A stretch of 64,000 nt of DNA from Streptomyces musisoli (GCF_016741855.1 NZ_JAERRH010000003.1:682001-746000), one strand, 5' to 3'. Positions 41,606 to 52,981 are shown, numbered from the stretch's first letter. Numbers and translations: made by a program. Notes: a model not told the origin generated them from the letters alone.

Positions 41606-43222
41606 ATGCAGGAGGCACCGGAGCTTCGGAGCGCGGCAGACCCCGCGTCGGAGGGCTGGCGGGCCAATGAACAGGCCCATCTCACGCTCGTGGAGGAGCT
41701 GCGCGCCAAGCTGGCCGCGGCGTCCCTCGGCGGCGGCGAGAAGGCGCGGGCCCGGCACACGGCGCGCGGCAAACTGCTGCCCAGGGACAGGGTGGACACA
41801 CTGCTGGACCCGGGTTCGCCCTTCCTGGAGCTGGCCCCGCTCGCGGCCGACGGGATGTACGGCGGGCAGGCCCCGGCCGCCGGCGTGATCGCCGGGATCG
41901 GGCGGGTCAGCGGCCGCGAGTGCGTGATCGTCGCGAACGACGCCACGGTCAAGGGCGGCACGTACTACCCGATGACGGTCAAGAAGCACCTGCGCGCCCA
42001 GGAGGTGGCCCTCGACAACCGGCTGCCGTGCGTCTACCTCGTCGACTCCGGCGGGGCCTTCCTGCCCATGCAGGACGAGGTCTTCCCCGACCGGGACCAC
42101 TTCGGCCGGATCTTCTACAACCAGGCCCGGATGTCCGGCGCCGGCATCCCGCAGATCGCGGCCGTCCTCGGCTCCTGCACGGCCGGCGGCGCGTACGTCC
42201 CGGCGATGAGCGACGAGGCCGTGATCGTCCGCAACCAGGGCACGATCTTCCTCGGCGGGCCCCCGCTGGTGAAGGCGGCCACCGGCGAGGTCGTCACGGC
42301 GGAGGAGCTGGGCGGCGGCGAGGTGCACTCCCGGGTCTCCGGCGTCACCGACCACCTCGCCGAGGACGACGCGCACGCCCTCAGGATCGTCCGCAACATC
42401 GTGGCCACGCTCCCGGCCCGGCAGTCGCTGCCCTGGGAGGTGCAGCCCGCGGCCGAGCCGAAGGTGGACCCGTACGGGCTGTACGGCGCGGTCCCGGTCG
42501 ACTCCCGCACGCCCTACGACGTCCGCGAGATCATCGCGCGCGTGGTCGACGGCTCGCGGTTCGCCGAGTTCAAGAGCGAGTTCGGGCAGACCCTGATCAC
42601 CGGCTTCGCGCGGATCCACGGTCACCCGGTCGGGATCGTCGCCAACAACGGCATCCTGTTCGCCGAATCCGCCCAGAAGGGCGCCCACTTCATCGAGCTG
42701 TGCGACCAGCGCGGCATCCCGCTGGTGTTCCTCCAGAACATCTCCGGCTTCATGGTCGGCAGGGACTACGAGGCGGGCGGCATCGCCAAGCACGGCGCGA
42801 AGATGGTGACGGCCGTGGCCTGCACGCGCGTGCCGAAGCTGACGGTGGTGGTCGGCGGTTCGTACGGCGCGGGCAACTACTCGATGTGCGGCCGGGCCTA
42901 CTCCCCCCGCTTCCTGTGGATGTGGCCCAACGCCAAGATCTCCGTCATGGGCGGCGAGCAGGCCGCCTCCGTCCTCGCGACCGTCAAGCGGGACCAGCTG
43001 GAGGCGCGCGGCGAGGAGTGGCCGGCCGAGGACGAGGAGTCCTTCAAGGCGCCGATCCGGCAGCAGTACGAGCAGCAGGGCAACGCCTACTACGCCACCG
43101 CCCGGCTCTGGGACGACGGCGTCATCGACCCGCTGGAGACCCGTCAGGTGCTGGGCCTCGCCCTGACGGCCTGCGCCAACGCGCCCCTGGGAGATCCCCA
43201 GTTCGGCGTCTTCCGGATGTGA
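41606..43222 (+). CDS. methylcrotonyl-CoA carboxylase carboxyltransferase (beta) subunit
   Basis: 538 aa. Acyl-CoA carboxyltransferase motifs: [39 protein letters not shown] in the N-terminal half and [20 protein letters not shown] in the C-terminal half. The length and the [12 protein letters not shown] block fit the methylcrotonyl/propionyl branch. It transfers CO2 from carboxybiotin to 3-methylcrotonyl-CoA, the third step of leucine degradation. Position before the biotin subunit, HMG-CoA lyase and isovaleryl-type dehydrogenase supports this over an acetyl-CoA role. From memory S. coelicolor has it as accD-type (SCO2776 neighbourhood). Confidence 0.88.
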   Translation: MQEAPELRSAADPASEGWRANEQAHLTLVEELRAKLAAASLGGGEKARARHTARGKLLPRDRVDTLLDPGSPFLELAPLAADGMYGGQAPAAGVIAGIGRVSGRECVIVANDATVKGGTYYPMTVKKHLRAQEVALDNRLPCVYLVDSGGAFLPMQDEVFPDRDHFGRIFYNQARMSGAGIPQIAAVLGSCTAGGAYVPAMSDEAVIVRNQGTIFLGGPPLVKAATGEVVTAEELGGGEVHSRVSGVTDHLAEDDAHALRIVRNIVATLPARQSLPWEVQPAAEPKVDPYGLYGAVPVDSRTPYDVREIIARVVDGSRFAEFKSEFGQTLITGFARIHGHPVGIVANNGILFAESAQKGAHFIELCDQRGIPLVFLQNISGFMVGRDYEAGGIAKHGAKMVTAVACTRVPKLTVVVGGSYGAGNYSMCGRAYSPRFLWMWPNAKISVMGGEQAASVLATVKRDQLEARGEEWPAEDEESFKAPIRQQYEQQGNAYYATARLWDDGVIDPLETRQVLGLALTACANAPLGDPQFGVFRM

Positions 43223-43233
43223 GGAGGGGAACC

Positions 43234-45165
43234 GTGTTCGACACAGTACTGGTGGCCAACCGGGGCGAGATCGCCGTGCGCGTGATCCGTACGCTCCGCT
43301 CGCTGGGCGTGCGCTCGGTGGCGGTCTTCTCCGACGCCGACGCCGACGCGCGGCACGTCCGGGAGGCCGACACGGCGGTACGGATCGGTCCGGCGCCGGC
43401 CGCCGAGAGCTATCTGTCGGTGGAGCGGCTGCTGGAGGCCGCCGCCCGCACCGGCGCCCAGGCCGTCCACCCCGGTTACGGCTTCCTCGCCGAGAACGCG
43501 GGCTTCGCCCGTGCCTGCGAGGAGGCGGGGCTGGCGTTCATCGGCCCGTCGGCGGACGCCATCGCGCTCATGGGCGACAAGATCCGGGCCAAGGAGACCG
43601 TCCGGGCGGCCGGGGTGCCGGTCGTCCCCGGCTCCAGCGGGAGCGGGCTGTCCGACGCCCGGCTCGCCGACGCCGCGCGGGAGATCGGCGTCCCGGTGCT
43701 GCTGAAGCCGTCGGCCGGCGGTGGCGGCAAGGGCATGCGGCTGGTGCGGGACATCTCCGCCCTCGAGGAGGAGATCGCCGCCGCCCGCCGCGAGGCCCGC
43801 GCCTCCTTCGGCGACGACACCCTGCTGGTGGAGCGGTGGATCGACCGCCCCCGGCACATCGAGATCCAGGTGCTGGCCGACGGCCACGGGAACGTGGTCC
43901 ACCTCGGCGAGCGCGAGTGCTCGCTCCAGCGGCGCCACCAGAAGATCATCGAGGAGGCGCCGAGCGTGCTCCTCGACGAGAAGACGCGGGCCGCGATGGG
44001 CGAGGCGGCCGTGCAGGCGGCCCGCTCGTGCGGGTACCGGGGCGCGGGCACGGTGGAGTTCATCGTGCCGGGCGGGGACCCGTCGCAGTACTACTTCATG
44101 GAGATGAACACCCGTCTCCAGGTGGAGCACCCGGTCACGGAGCTGATCACGGGGCTCGACCTGGTCGAGTGGCAGCTGCGGGTGGCGGCCGGGGAGCGGC
44201 TCGGATTCGCGCAGGAGGACGTGACGCTGACCGGGCACGCGGTCGAGGCCCGGATCTGCGCGGAGGACCCCGCGCGCGGCTTCCTGCCCTCCGGCGGCAC
44301 GGTCCTGCTGCTGGACGAGCCCCAGGGCGACGGCGTCCGCACCGACTCCGGGCTCAGCGAGGGCACCGAGGTGGGCAGCCTGTACGACCCGATGCTGTCC
44401 AAGGTGATCGCCTACGGCCCCGACCGCGCCACGGCGCTGCGCAGGCTCCGGGCGGCCCTGGCGGAGACGGTCACGCTGGGCGTGCAGACCAACGCGGGCT
44501 TCCTGCGCCGGCTGCTGGCCCATCCGGACGTCGTGCGGGGCGACTTGGACACCGGTCTGGTCGAGCGGGTCGTGGACGACCTGGTCACCACGGACGTACC
44601 GGAGGAGGTCTACGAGGCGGCGGCGGCCGTACGGGCACAGGCGCTCCGGCCCCGCACGGACGGCTGGGTCGACCCGTTCTCGGTGCCGAGCGGCTGGCGG
44701 CTCGGCGGCACCCCGAAGCCGCCCGTCTTCCACCTGCGGGTCCAGGACCCGGTGACGTACACCCCGCGCGGCACCGCGGCCGTCACCGACGGCACCGTCA
44801 GCGTCACCCTCGACGGCGTCCGCCACACCTTCCGCCGGTCCGGCGACTGGATCGGCCGGGACGGCGACGCCTGGCAGGTACGGGACCACGACCCGGTGGC
44901 CGCGTCTCTCGGGGGGTCCGCCCACGCGGGTGCCGACTCCCTCACCGCGCCCATGCCCGGCACGGTCACCGTGGTCAAGGTGGCCGTCGGGGACGAGGTG
45001 AGCGCCGGGCAGAGCCTGCTGGTGGTCGAGGCGATGAAGATGGAGCACGTCATCTCCGCCCCGCACGCCGGCACGGTCGCCGAGCTGGACGTGACCCCGG
45101 GCACCGCGGTCGCCATGGACCAGGTGCTGGCCGTCGTCGCACCGCACGAGGAGGTGGCGCGGTGA
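43234..45165 (+). CDS. methylcrotonyl-CoA carboxylase biotin carboxylase/carrier (alpha) subunit
   Basis: 643 aa from GTG 43234 (GAGGAGGGGAAC just upstream). Biotin carboxylase domain: [18 protein letters not shown] at the start, glycine-rich ATP loop [13 protein letters not shown], and catalytic [14 protein letters not shown]. After a central segment the C-terminal carrier domain holds EAMKMEH with Lys602 as the biotinylated residue. It carboxylates biotin with ATP and bicarbonate for the beta subunit. The stop overlaps the next start (GTGA, 45162-45165). Confidence 0.92.
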   Translation: MFDTVLVANRGEIAVRVIRTLRSLGVRSVAVFSDADADARHVREADTAVRIGPAPAAESYLSVERLLEAAARTGAQAVHPGYGFLAENAGFARACEEAGLAFIGPSADAIALMGDKIRAKETVRAAGVPVVPGSSGSGLSDARLADAAREIGVPVLLKPSAGGGGKGMRLVRDISALEEEIAAARREARASFGDDTLLVERWIDRPRHIEIQVLADGHGNVVHLGERECSLQRRHQKIIEEAPSVLLDEKTRAAMGEAAVQAARSCGYRGAGTVEFIVPGGDPSQYYFMEMNTRLQVEHPVTELITGLDLVEWQLRVAAGERLGFAQEDVTLTGHAVEARICAEDPARGFLPSGGTVLLLDEPQGDGVRTDSGLSEGTEVGSLYDPMLSKVIAYGPDRATALRRLRAALAETVTLGVQTNAGFLRRLLAHPDVVRGDLDTGLVERVVDDLVTTDVPEEVYEAAAAVRAQALRPRTDGWVDPFSVPSGWRLGGTPKPPVFHLRVQDPVTYTPRGTAAVTDGTVSVTLDGVRHTFRRSGDWIGRDGDAWQVRDHDPVAASLGGSAHAGADSLTAPMPGTVTVVKVAVGDEVSAGQSLLVVEAMKMEHVISAPHAGTVAELDVTPGTAVAMDQVLAVVAPHEEVAR

Positions 45166-46103
45166 CCGCCGAGGGACTGCCCATGGTCGTACCGGCCCAG
45201 GACCTGCCCGCGCGGGTACGGATCCACGAGGTCGGCGCGCGCGACGGACTGCAGAACGAGAAGTCGGCCGTACCGACGCAGATCAAGGCGGAGTTCATCC
45301 GCCGGCTGGCCGGCGCGGGCCTGACGACGATCGAGGCGACGAGCTTCGTGCACCCGAAGTGGGTGCCTCAACTCGCCGACGCCGAGGAGCTGTTCCCGCT
45401 CGTCAGCGGCCTGGACGTCGCCCTTCCGGTGCTGGTGCCCAACCAGCGCGGCCTGGACCGGGCGCTGGCCCTCGGCGCCGATCGCCTCGCCGTGTTCGCC
45501 AGCGCCACCGAGTCCTTCGCCAAGGCCAACCTCAACCGGACGCTGGACGAGTCGCTCGCGGTGTTCGAACCGGTGGTGCGGCGCGCGAAGGACGAGGGCG
45601 CGCATGTGCGCGGCTATGTGTCGATGTGCTTCGGCGACCCGTGGGAGGGCGCGGTGCCGCTGCACCAGGTGGCCCGCGTCTGCACGGCGCTGCGGGACAT
45701 GGGCTGCGACGAGCTGAGCCTCGGCGACACGATCGGCGTGGCCACCCCCGGCCATGTCCTCGAACTGCTCAGCCTGCTCAACGAGGAGGGCGTGCCGACG
45801 AACGAGATCGGCGTGCACTTCCACGACACCTACGGCCAGGCGCTGTCGAACACGCTGGCCGCCCTCCAGCACGGCGTGACCACGGTGGACGCCTCCGCGG
45901 GCGGCCTCGGCGGCTGCCCGTACGCGAAGTCCGCCACCGGCAACCTCGCCACCGAAGACCTCGTATGGATGCTGCACGGCCTCGGCATCGAGACCGGGGT
46001 CGACCTCGGCCGTCTGACCGCCACCAGCGTGTGGATGGCCGCCCACCTGGACCGGCCCAGCCCGTCCCGTACCGTCCGCGCTCTCTCCCACAAGGACCAG
46101 TGA
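45162..46103 (+). CDS. hydroxymethylglutaryl-CoA lyase
   Basis: 313 aa. DRE-TIM metallolyase landmarks: [15 protein letters not shown] near residue 22, the metal His pair in [12 protein letters not shown], and the glycine-rich lid [14 protein letters not shown] with the catalytic Cys that characterises HMG-CoA lyase. It splits HMG-CoA to acetoacetate and acetyl-CoA, the last step of leucine degradation. Translation is coupled to the alpha-subunit gene by a GTGA overlap. The gene lies between the carboxylase and the dehydrogenase, so all catabolic steps after isovaleryl-CoA except one (enoyl hydratase) are here. Confidence 0.92.
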   Translation: MTAEGLPMVVPAQDLPARVRIHEVGARDGLQNEKSAVPTQIKAEFIRRLAGAGLTTIEATSFVHPKWVPQLADAEELFPLVSGLDVALPVLVPNQRGLDRALALGADRLAVFASATESFAKANLNRTLDESLAVFEPVVRRAKDEGAHVRGYVSMCFGDPWEGAVPLHQVARVCTALRDMGCDELSLGDTIGVATPGHVLELLSLLNEEGVPTNEIGVHFHDTYGQALSNTLAALQHGVTTVDASAGGLGGCPYAKSATGNLATEDLVWMLHGLGIETGVDLGRLTATSVWMAAHLDRPSPSRTVRALSHKDQ

Positions 46104-46108
46104 TCAGC

Positions 46109-47269
46109 ATGGACCACCGTCTCAGCCCTGAGCTGGAGGAACTCCGCCGTACGGTGGAGGAGTTCGCGCACGACGTCGTGGCGCCGAAGATCGGCGACTT
46201 CTACGAGCGGCACGAGTTCCCGTACGAGATCGTCCGCGAGATGGGCCGTATGGGCCTGTTCGGGCTGCCGTTCCCGGAGGAGTACGGCGGGATGGGCGGC
46301 GACTACCTGGCGCTCGGGCTCGCCCTGGAGGAGCTGGCCCGGGTGGACTCCTCGGTGGCCATCACCCTGGAGGCGGGTGTCTCGCTGGGCGCCATGCCGT
46401 TGCACCTGTTCGGCACGGAGGAGCAGAAGCGCGAGTGGCTGCCCCGGCTCTGCTCCGGTGAGATCCTGGGCGCGTTCGGCCTGACCGAGCCGGACGGCGG
46501 CAGCGACGCCGGGGCGACCCGCACCACGGCCCGCCTGGACCCGGACACCGACGAATGGGTCATCAACGGCACGAAGTGCTTCATCACCAACTCGGGTACG
46601 GACATCACCGGACTGGTCACGGTCACCGCGGTCACCGGCCGCAAGCCGGACGGCCGTCCGGAGATCTCGGCGATCATCGTCCCGTCCGGGACGCCCGGCT
46701 TCACGGTGGCGGCGCCCTACTCGAAGGTCGGCTGGAACGCCTCCGACACGCGCGAGCTGTCCTTCCAGGACGTCCGCGTCCCGGCCGCCAACCTGCTCGG
46801 CGAACAGGGCCGCGGTTACGCCCAGTTCCTGCGCATCCTGGACGAGGGCCGCATCGCGATCGCGGCGCTCGGGACGGGTCTGGCCCAGGGCTGCGTGGAC
46901 GAGTCGGTGAAGTACGCGAAGGAACGGCACGCCTTCGGCCGTCCGATCGGCGCCAACCAGGCCATCCAGTTCAAGATCGCAGACATGGAGATGAAGGCCC
47001 ACACGGCCCGCCTGGCCTGGCGCGACGCGGCCTCCCGCCTGGTGGCGGGCGAGCCGTTCAAGAAGGAGGCGGCGCTCGCCAAGCTCTACTCCTCCACGGT
47101 CGCCGTCGACAACGCCCGCGAGGCCACGCAGATCCACGGCGGCTACGGCTTCATGAACGAGTACCCGGTGGCCCGCATGTGGCGCGACTCCAAGATCCTG
47201 GAGATCGGCGAGGGCACGAGCGAGGTCCAGCGCATGCTGATCGCGCGGGAACTGGGGCTGGTGGGCTGA
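46109..47269 (+). CDS. acyl-CoA dehydrogenase, isovaleryl-CoA type
   Basis: 386 aa from ATG 46109, five bases after the lyase stop. Signatures: GAFGLTEPDGGSDAGATRTT and IHGGYGFMNEYPVARMWRD, with GWNASDTRELSFQDV in between. Glu in ILEIGEGTSEVQRMLI is the family's catalytic-base position at the C-terminus. Operon context with MCC subunits and HMG-CoA lyase assigns it to leucine or branched-chain acyl oxidation; sequence alone would only say acyl-CoA dehydrogenase. Followed by a strong terminator. Confidence 0.88.
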   Translation: MDHRLSPELEELRRTVEEFAHDVVAPKIGDFYERHEFPYEIVREMGRMGLFGLPFPEEYGGMGGDYLALGLALEELARVDSSVAITLEAGVSLGAMPLHLFGTEEQKREWLPRLCSGEILGAFGLTEPDGGSDAGATRTTARLDPDTDEWVINGTKCFITNSGTDITGLVTVTAVTGRKPDGRPEISAIIVPSGTPGFTVAAPYSKVGWNASDTRELSFQDVRVPAANLLGEQGRGYAQFLRILDEGRIAIAALGTGLAQGCVDESVKYAKERHAFGRPIGANQAIQFKIADMEMKAHTARLAWRDAASRLVAGEPFKKEAALAKLYSSTVAVDNAREATQIHGGYGFMNEYPVARMWRDSKILEIGEGTSEVQRMLIARELGLVG

Positions 47270-47293
47270 GCCCGCCCGGCCCACGGCCACGAC

Positions 47294-47325
47294 ACGGGAC
47301 CGGCGCCGCACGGCGCCGGTCCCGT
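47294..47325 (+). terminator. terminator of the leucine operon
   Basis: Fourteen-base arms ACGGGACCGGCGCC and GGCGCCGGTCCCGT around GCAC, 25 bp after the dehydrogenase stop. Confidence 0.88.
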
Positions 47326-47405
47326 CGTCAATTCCGGCCGGTGCGGGGGCCGTCCGCGGGCGCCTGTGGGCCGGGGAGGGAGCACCCCGCCCCCTGGACA
47401 TCAGC

Positions 47406-47424
47406 TGAGGTTAGGCTAACCTAC
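47406..47424. promoter_or_regulatory. iron box (DmdR/IdeR site) of desE
   Basis: GAGGTTAGGCTAACCTAC matches the DmdR1 box TTAGGTTAGGCTAACCTAA except at the ends. It lies 52 bp before desE, so iron-bound DmdR should repress desE. Confidence 0.88.
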
Positions 47425-47475
47425 CTTCGACCTTGTCCGGCGGGCGCTTCGCCCCGTTCGAAAGCAGTCACACCC

Positions 47476-48522
47476 ATGTCCCAAGCCCGTGCCACCCACT
47501 TCACTCGCCGCGGCCTGCTCGCCGCGGGCGGCGCCCTCGGACTCGGTGCCGCGCTCGCCGCCTGCGGGGACGACAAGGACGAAGACGGCGGTGCCGGTAC
47601 GGCCGCCAAGAACGGCAAGTCCGGCCCCTGGTCCTTCAAGGACGACCGCGGCACGGCCGTGAAGCTGGACAAGGCCCCCGCGAACATCGTCGCGTTCACC
47701 GGTGCGGCCGCCGCGCTGTACGACTACGGCATCCAGGTCAAGGGTGTGTTCGGTCCGACGAAGACCACCGCCGGCAAGCCCGACGTCCAGGCCGGCGACA
47801 TGGACGTCAGCAAGCTGACGGTCCTCGGCAACACCTGGGGCCAGTTCAACATCGAGAAGTACGCCTCCCTCGCGCCGGACGTGCTCATCACGACGATGTT
47901 CGACGACGCCGGCACCCTCTGGTACGTCCCCGAGGAGTCCAAGAAGAAGATCGCCCAACTGGCCCCCACCGTCGGCATCTCCGTCTACGACCGCCAGCTC
48001 ACCCAGCCGCTCCAGCGGATGTGGGACCTCGCCGAGTCGCTCGGCGCGGACATGAAGGCCGCCAAGGTCACCGAGGCCAAGAAGCGGTTCGAGGACGCCG
48101 CCGCCCGGCTGCGCGCCGCCGCCAAGGCCAAGCCCGACCTCAAGGTGATGGCCGGCAGCGCCAGCGACCAGCTGTTCTACGTCTCCGGCACCAACCTCTC
48201 CATCGACCTCGAGTACTTCAAGGCCCTCGGCGTGAACTTCGTGGAGCCGCCGGAGAGCGCCAAGAAGCAGGGCGGCGGCTGGTACGAGTCGCTCAGCTGG
48301 GAGAACGTCGACAAGTACAAGGCCGACATCATCATGATGGACGACCGCTCCTCGGCCATCCAGCCGGCCGACATCACCAAGGCGACCTGGAAGAAGCTGC
48401 CCGCCGTCAAGGCCGGCCAGGTCATCGGCCGCTCCCCGGAGCCGATCCTCTCCTACGACAAGTGCGTGCCGCTGCTGACGAACCTGGCCGAGGCGCTGGA
48501 GAAGGCCAAGAAGGTCGGCTAG
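47476..48522 (+). CDS. desE: ferrioxamine ABC transporter substrate-binding lipoprotein
   Basis: 348 aa. The N-terminus (FTRRGLLAAGGALGLG, then LAAC at the lipobox) is an export signal with a lipid-attachment Cys; the paired Arg hints at Tat. The mature part is a class III binding protein (DVLITTMFDDAGTLW, DKYKADIIMMDDRSS). It captures ferric desferrioxamine for an ABC permease encoded elsewhere. The iron box upstream and the desF-desABCD genes downstream confirm the identity; in S. coelicolor DesE is the corresponding receptor. Confidence 0.93.
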   Translation: MSQARATHFTRRGLLAAGGALGLGAALAACGDDKDEDGGAGTAAKNGKSGPWSFKDDRGTAVKLDKAPANIVAFTGAAAALYDYGIQVKGVFGPTKTTAGKPDVQAGDMDVSKLTVLGNTWGQFNIEKYASLAPDVLITTMFDDAGTLWYVPEESKKKIAQLAPTVGISVYDRQLTQPLQRMWDLAESLGADMKAAKVTEAKKRFEDAAARLRAAAKAKPDLKVMAGSASDQLFYVSGTNLSIDLEYFKALGVNFVEPPESAKKQGGGWYESLSWENVDKYKADIIMMDDRSSAIQPADITKATWKKLPAVKAGQVIGRSPEPILSYDKCVPLLTNLAEALEKAKKVG

Positions 48523-48582
48523 GGGCTTTCGTTTGGATCAGGCCAGGGCCCGCGAGCCCGGCGTGATCCGAACGAGAGGCCC
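48522..48582 (+). terminator. long hairpin between desE and desF
   Basis: Arms of 19 bases (48522-48540 with 48564-48582) pair with three mismatches around a GC-rich centre. It begins at the last base of the desE stop. It may terminate most transcripts, or attenuate, between the two genes. The remaining gap to 48,748 holds a second GC-rich palindromic stretch and no gene. Confidence 0.6.
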
Positions 48583-48748
48583 GAGGTCCGGCCGCGGGAC
48601 CGGATGAGCCCGGGCCCCGCGTAGCCGTCGGACCGCCGGCCGTCCGCGGCCGGCCGGGTCCACGCGGCTGAGCCGCATGTCGAGTACGGCCCCGCGCCCC
48701 TCCGGGGGCGCGCACCACCGTCCCCTGAAGTCACCTCAGGAGCCACTG

Positions 48749-49633
48749 ATGACGACAGCCGTAGCCGCCCCGTTCCGTTTCTTCTCCCTCCAGGTCGTAC
48801 GGACGAGGCGGCTCGGCCCGTCCCTGGTCCGGGTCACCTTCGCCGGGGCCGATCTGCACGCCTTCCACTCCGACGGGCGGGACCAGTCGCTCTCGCTGTT
48901 CCTGCCGCACCCCGGCCAGAGCGAGCCGGTCGTACCGCTGGAGCTGGGCGACGGCTGGTGGCAGGGCTGGCGCGAACTCCCGGACGACGTACGGGCGGTG
49001 ATGCGCTCGTACACCCTGCGGGCGCTGCGGCGGGACGCCCTGGGCCACACCGCCGAGATCGACATCGACTTCGCCCTGCACGGCATCGGGCCCGGCACCT
49101 CCCCCGCCCCCGGCTCCGCCCGGACGGCGGGAACGGCTGCCGGCCCGGCCTCCCGCTGGGCCTCGCGTGCCGCCGCCGGCGACCGGGTCCTGCTGCTCGG
49201 ACCGGCCGTCGCCGACAACCGGGCGATCCGTTTCCGCCCGCCCGAGGACACCGATCTCGTCGTCCTGTGCGGCGACGAGACGGCCGTACCGGCCGCGACC
49301 GCGATCCTCGAATCCCTGCCCGCCGGCACCCGGGTCCAGGCCTGGCTGGAGGTGCCGCACGCCGGTGACATCCTGGACGTCTGCACGGAGGCGGACGCGG
49401 AGATCACCTGGCTCGTACGGCACGACGGGTCCCCCATGGCCGTCGACGCCGTACGGGCCGCCGGGCTGGCGGACGCCGGGCGGCCGTATGTGTGGATCGC
49501 CGGAGAGTCGGGTCGAGTCCGCGCGCTGCGGCGGTACTTCGTCGGTGAACGCGGCGTGGACCGGCGGAGCGTCACCTTCGTCGGCTACTGGCGGCAGGGG
49601 ATGACGGAGGAGCAGCTCCGGGCCGCGGAGTAG
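48749..49633 (+). CDS. desF: siderophore-interacting FAD protein (ferric-siderophore reductase)
   Basis: 294 aa from ATG 48749 (CAGGAGCC upstream). Siderophore-interacting protein family: RSYTLRALRRDALGHTAEID is the flavin-binding RxYT(x) block, and the C-terminal part has the VLCGDETAVPAATAILESLP NAD(P)H-domain hallmark and VWIAGESGRVRALRRYF. It would reduce ferric desferrioxamine in the cytoplasm to release iron. No separate iron box is seen before it; it may depend on read-through from desE. Confidence 0.88.
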   Translation: MTTAVAAPFRFFSLQVVRTRRLGPSLVRVTFAGADLHAFHSDGRDQSLSLFLPHPGQSEPVVPLELGDGWWQGWRELPDDVRAVMRSYTLRALRRDALGHTAEIDIDFALHGIGPGTSPAPGSARTAGTAAGPASRWASRAAAGDRVLLLGPAVADNRAIRFRPPEDTDLVVLCGDETAVPAATAILESLPAGTRVQAWLEVPHAGDILDVCTEADAEITWLVRHDGSPMAVDAVRAAGLADAGRPYVWIAGESGRVRALRRYFVGERGVDRRSVTFVGYWRQGMTEEQLRAAE

Positions 49634-49689
49634 CCACCCCCCTCGAAGTGACGCCGGTCACCGGAGAGCCATGACCTGGTGACGGATAC

Positions 49690-49708
49690 TTAGGTTAGGC
49701 TAACCTAA
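49690..49708. promoter_or_regulatory. iron box (DmdR/IdeR site) of desABCD
   Basis: TTAGGTTAGGCTAACCTAA is a full 19-bp match to the DmdR1 consensus, 39 bp before desA. Siderophore synthesis is therefore iron-repressed. Confidence 0.95.
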
Positions 49709-49747
49709 GTTGATCCCGCACGGACCGTCCCCTCGGAGGACCCCCAC

Positions 49748-51190
49748 ATGCGCTCGCACCTGCTCAATGGCCTCACCGCGGAGCACTACCGCCGCTCCGT
49801 GACCGAAGGAGTCGAGCGGGTGGCGGCCAAACTCGCCACCACCGACCGTCCGTTCACCGGCGTCACCGTGGACGCCCTGTCTCCCCGCATCGGCGACATC
49901 GACCTGGACCGTCCGCTGGGCGACACCACCGCCGCCCTGGACGAACTGGAGGACGTCTACCTGCGGGACGCGATCTACTTCCACCACCCCCGTTACCTCG
50001 CCCACCTCAACTGCCCGGTCGTCATCCCGGCGGTGCTCGGCGAAGCCGTGCTCTCGGCGGTCAACTCCTCGCTGGACACCTGGGACCAGTCCGCCGGCGG
50101 CACCCTCATCGAGCGCAAGCTCATCGACTGGACGGCCGCCCGCATCGGCCTCGGCCCCGCCGCCGACGGCGTCTTCACCTCCGGCGGCACCCAGTCCAAC
50201 CTCCAGGCGCTCCTCCTCGCCCGGGAGGAGGCCAAGTGCGACGACCTCGCCCGGCTGCGCGTCTTCACCTCCGAGGTCAGCCACTTCAGCGTGCAGAAGT
50301 CCGCGAAACTCCTCGGCCTCGGGCCGGACGCCGTCGTCGCGATCCCCGTCGGCCACGACAAGCGCATGCAGACCCTCGCCCTCGCCCACGAACTGGAACG
50401 CTGCGCGAAGGACGGCCTGGTCCCCATGGCCGTCGTCGCCACGGCCGGCAGCACCGACTTCGGCTCCATCGACCCGCTGCCGGAGATCGCCGGGCTGTGC
50501 GCCCGGTACGACGTCTGGATGCACGTGGACGCCGCCTACGGCTGCGGACTGCTCGCCTCCCTGAAGTACCGGGACCGCATCGACGGCATCGAGCGCGCCG
50601 ACTCCGTCACCGTCGACTACCACAAGTCCTTCTTCCAGCCCGTCAGTTCCTCCGCCGTGCTGGTCCGGGACGCGGCCACCCTGCGGCACGCCACCTACCA
50701 CGCCGAGTACCTCAACCCGCGCCGCATGGTGGAGGAACGTATTCCCAACCAGGTGGACAAGTCCCTCCAGACCACCCGCCGCTTCGACGCCCTCAAGCTG
50801 TGGCTCACCCTGCGCACGATGGGCGCCGACGGCATCGGACAGCTCTTCGACGAGGTCTGCGACCTGGCCCAGGAGGGCTGGAAGCAGCTCGCGGCCGACC
50901 CCCGCTACCACGTCGTCGTCGAACCCGCCCTGTCCACCCTCGTCTTCCGCTACATCCCGTCGGGCGTCACCGACCCGGCCGAGATCGACCGCGCCAACCT
51001 CTACGCCCGCAAGGCCCTGTTCGCCTCCGGCGACGCCGTGGTCGCGGGCACCAAGGTGGCCGGCCGCCAGTACCTGAAGTTCACCCTGCTCAACCCCGAG
51101 ACCACGACCGGCGACATCGCCGCCGTCCTCGATCTGATCGCCGGCCATGCCGAGCAGTACCTGGGAGTGTCCCTTGACCGCGCGTCCTGA
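49748..51190 (+). CDS. desA: lysine decarboxylase (PLP), desferrioxamine synthesis step 1
   Basis: 480 aa, group II PLP decarboxylase. [20 protein letters not shown], the cofactor region [13 protein letters not shown], and the Schiff-base Lys in [15 protein letters not shown] are clear. It converts L-lysine to cadaverine. It begins the four-gene desABCD operon. Its last codons overlap the desB start. Iron-repressed through the 19-bp box upstream. Confidence 0.95.
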   Translation: MRSHLLNGLTAEHYRRSVTEGVERVAAKLATTDRPFTGVTVDALSPRIGDIDLDRPLGDTTAALDELEDVYLRDAIYFHHPRYLAHLNCPVVIPAVLGEAVLSAVNSSLDTWDQSAGGTLIERKLIDWTAARIGLGPAADGVFTSGGTQSNLQALLLAREEAKCDDLARLRVFTSEVSHFSVQKSAKLLGLGPDAVVAIPVGHDKRMQTLALAHELERCAKDGLVPMAVVATAGSTDFGSIDPLPEIAGLCARYDVWMHVDAAYGCGLLASLKYRDRIDGIERADSVTVDYHKSFFQPVSSSAVLVRDAATLRHATYHAEYLNPRRMVEERIPNQVDKSLQTTRRFDALKLWLTLRTMGADGIGQLFDEVCDLAQEGWKQLAADPRYHVVVEPALSTLVFRYIPSGVTDPAEIDRANLYARKALFASGDAVVAGTKVAGRQYLKFTLLNPETTTGDIAAVLDLIAGHAEQYLGVSLDRAS

Positions 51191-52460
51191 AAGCCCGAAC
51201 AAGACCTACGACTTCGTGGGGATCGGGCTCGGCCCCTTCAACCTCGGCCTCGCCTGCCTCACCGAGCCCATCGCCGAACTGGACGGCGTCTTCCTGGAGT
51301 CCAAGCCGGGCTTCGAGTGGCACCCCGGCATGTTCCTGGACGGCGCCCACCTCCAGACGCCGTTCATGTCGGACCTGGTCACCCTGGCCGACCCGACCTC
51401 GCCGTACTCCTTCCTGAACTACCTGAAGGAGAAGGGCAGACTGTACTCGTTCTACATCCGCGAGAACTTCTACCCGCTGCGCGTCGAGTACGACGACTAC
51501 TGCCGCTGGGCGGCCGGCCGGCTGAGCAGCGTCCGCTTCGGCACCACGGTCACCGAGGTGACGTACGAGGACGAGCTGTACGTCGTGCGCACCGAGGCCG
51601 GTGACACCTACCGCGCCCGTCACCTGGTCCTCGGCACGGGCACCGCCCCCTACGTCCCCCCGGCCTGCCAGGGCCTGGACGGGGACTTCCTGCACAACTC
51701 CCGCTACATGCACCGCAAGGCGGAGCTTCAGCGGAAGAAGTCCATCACGATCGTCGGCAGCGGCCAGAGCGCGGCCGAGATCTACCACGAGCTGCTCGCC
51801 GAGATGGACGTCCACGGCTACCGGCTCGACTGGGTCACCCGCTCCCCGCGGTTCTTCCCGCTGGAGTACACCAAGCTGACCCTGGAGATGACCTCCCCGG
51901 ACTACATCGACTACTTCAGGGCGCTGCCCGAGGAGACCCGCTACCGGCTGGAGAAGCAGCAGAAGGGCCTGTTCAAGGGCATCAACTCGGATCTGATCGA
52001 CTCGATCTTCGACCTGCTCTACCAGAAGAGCGTGGAGAGCGGCGACCGCCCGGTGCCCACCCGGCTGCTCACCAACTCCACGCTGCGCACCGCGACGCAC
52101 CAAGGCGGCACCTACACCCTCGGCTTCCACCAGGACGAGCAGGACAAGGACTTCGAGATCCGCACGGAGGGCCTGGTCCTGGCCACCGGCTACCACTACA
52201 CGCCGCCGGCCTTCCTCGCCCCGGTCCAGGACCGGCTCCGCTTCGACGGCCACGGCCGCTTCGACGTCGCCCGCAACTACGCCATCGACGTCACCGGCCG
52301 GGGCGTCTTCCTCCAGAACGCCGGCGTCCACACCCACAGCATCACCAGCCCGGACCTGGGCATGGGCGCGTACCGCAACTCGTACATCATCCGCGAGCTG
52401 CTCGGCACCGAGTACTACCCGGTCGAGAAGACCGTCGCGTTCCAGGAGTTCGCCGTATGA
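51174..52460 (+). CDS. desB: cadaverine N-hydroxylase (FAD monooxygenase)
   Basis: 428 aa from TTG 51174 with GGGAG upstream, overlapping desA by 17 bp. The FAD site is [17 protein letters not shown] at the N-terminus; the NADPH site is [18 protein letters not shown] near 190. The substrate-binding [10 protein letters not shown] motif of microbial N-hydroxylating monooxygenases (IucD/SidA family) is near the C-terminus. It makes N-hydroxycadaverine for desC. The TTG start is supported by the loss of similarity upstream. Confidence 0.94.
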   Translation: MTARPESPNKTYDFVGIGLGPFNLGLACLTEPIAELDGVFLESKPGFEWHPGMFLDGAHLQTPFMSDLVTLADPTSPYSFLNYLKEKGRLYSFYIRENFYPLRVEYDDYCRWAAGRLSSVRFGTTVTEVTYEDELYVVRTEAGDTYRARHLVLGTGTAPYVPPACQGLDGDFLHNSRYMHRKAELQRKKSITIVGSGQSAAEIYHELLAEMDVHGYRLDWVTRSPRFFPLEYTKLTLEMTSPDYIDYFRALPEETRYRLEKQQKGLFKGINSDLIDSIFDLLYQKSVESGDRPVPTRLLTNSTLRTATHQGGTYTLGFHQDEQDKDFEIRTEGLVLATGYHYTPPAFLAPVQDRLRFDGHGRFDVARNYAIDVTGRGVFLQNAGVHTHSITSPDLGMGAYRNSYIIRELLGTEYYPVEKTVAFQEFAV

Positions 52461-52981
52461 CTTTCACCTTCCGTACCGTCGATCCGCTGAAGGACGGCGA
52501 ACTCCTGTACTCCTGGCTCACCCATCCCAAGGCGGCCTTCTGGATGATGCAGGACGCGAAACCGGAGGAGGTGGAGCGCGCCTACATGGAGATAGCGGCG
52601 GACGAGCACCACCACGCGCTGTTCGGGCTGCGCGACGGCGAGCCCGCCTTCCTGATGGAGAAGTACGACCCCGCGCACCGGGAACTGGCCGGGCTGTACG
52701 AAGCACGGCCCGGTGACATCGGCATGCACTTCCTGACCCCGGCAACGGACGCCCCCGAGCACGGCTTCACCAAGGCCGTCATCACCGCCGTCATGGCCCA
52801 CCTCTTCGAGGGCCCGGCCGTGGAGCGCGTCGTCGTCGAGCCGGACGTCGGCAACAAGGCCGTGCACGCCCTGAACGCGGCCGTCGGCTTCGTGGCCGAG
52901 CGGGAGATCGACAAGCCGGAGAAGCGGGCCCTGCTGAGCTTCTGCACCCGCGAGCAGTTCGAGAAGGCGGTGACCGCATGA
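52457..52981 (+). CDS. desC: N-hydroxycadaverine acyltransferase
   Basis: 174 aa, ATGA-coupled to desB. It is a GNAT-type enzyme of the siderophore-acyltransferase branch (IucB/AlcB-like), with [20 protein letters not shown] and [13 protein letters not shown] strands, then [21 protein letters not shown] at the acetyl-CoA end. It attaches succinyl or acetyl groups to N-hydroxycadaverine, producing the hydroxamic acids that DesD joins. Confidence 0.92.
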   Translation: MTFTFRTVDPLKDGELLYSWLTHPKAAFWMMQDAKPEEVERAYMEIAADEHHHALFGLRDGEPAFLMEKYDPAHRELAGLYEARPGDIGMHFLTPATDAPEHGFTKAVITAVMAHLFEGPAVERVVVEPDVGNKAVHALNAAVGFVAEREIDKPEKRALLSFCTREQFEKAVTA

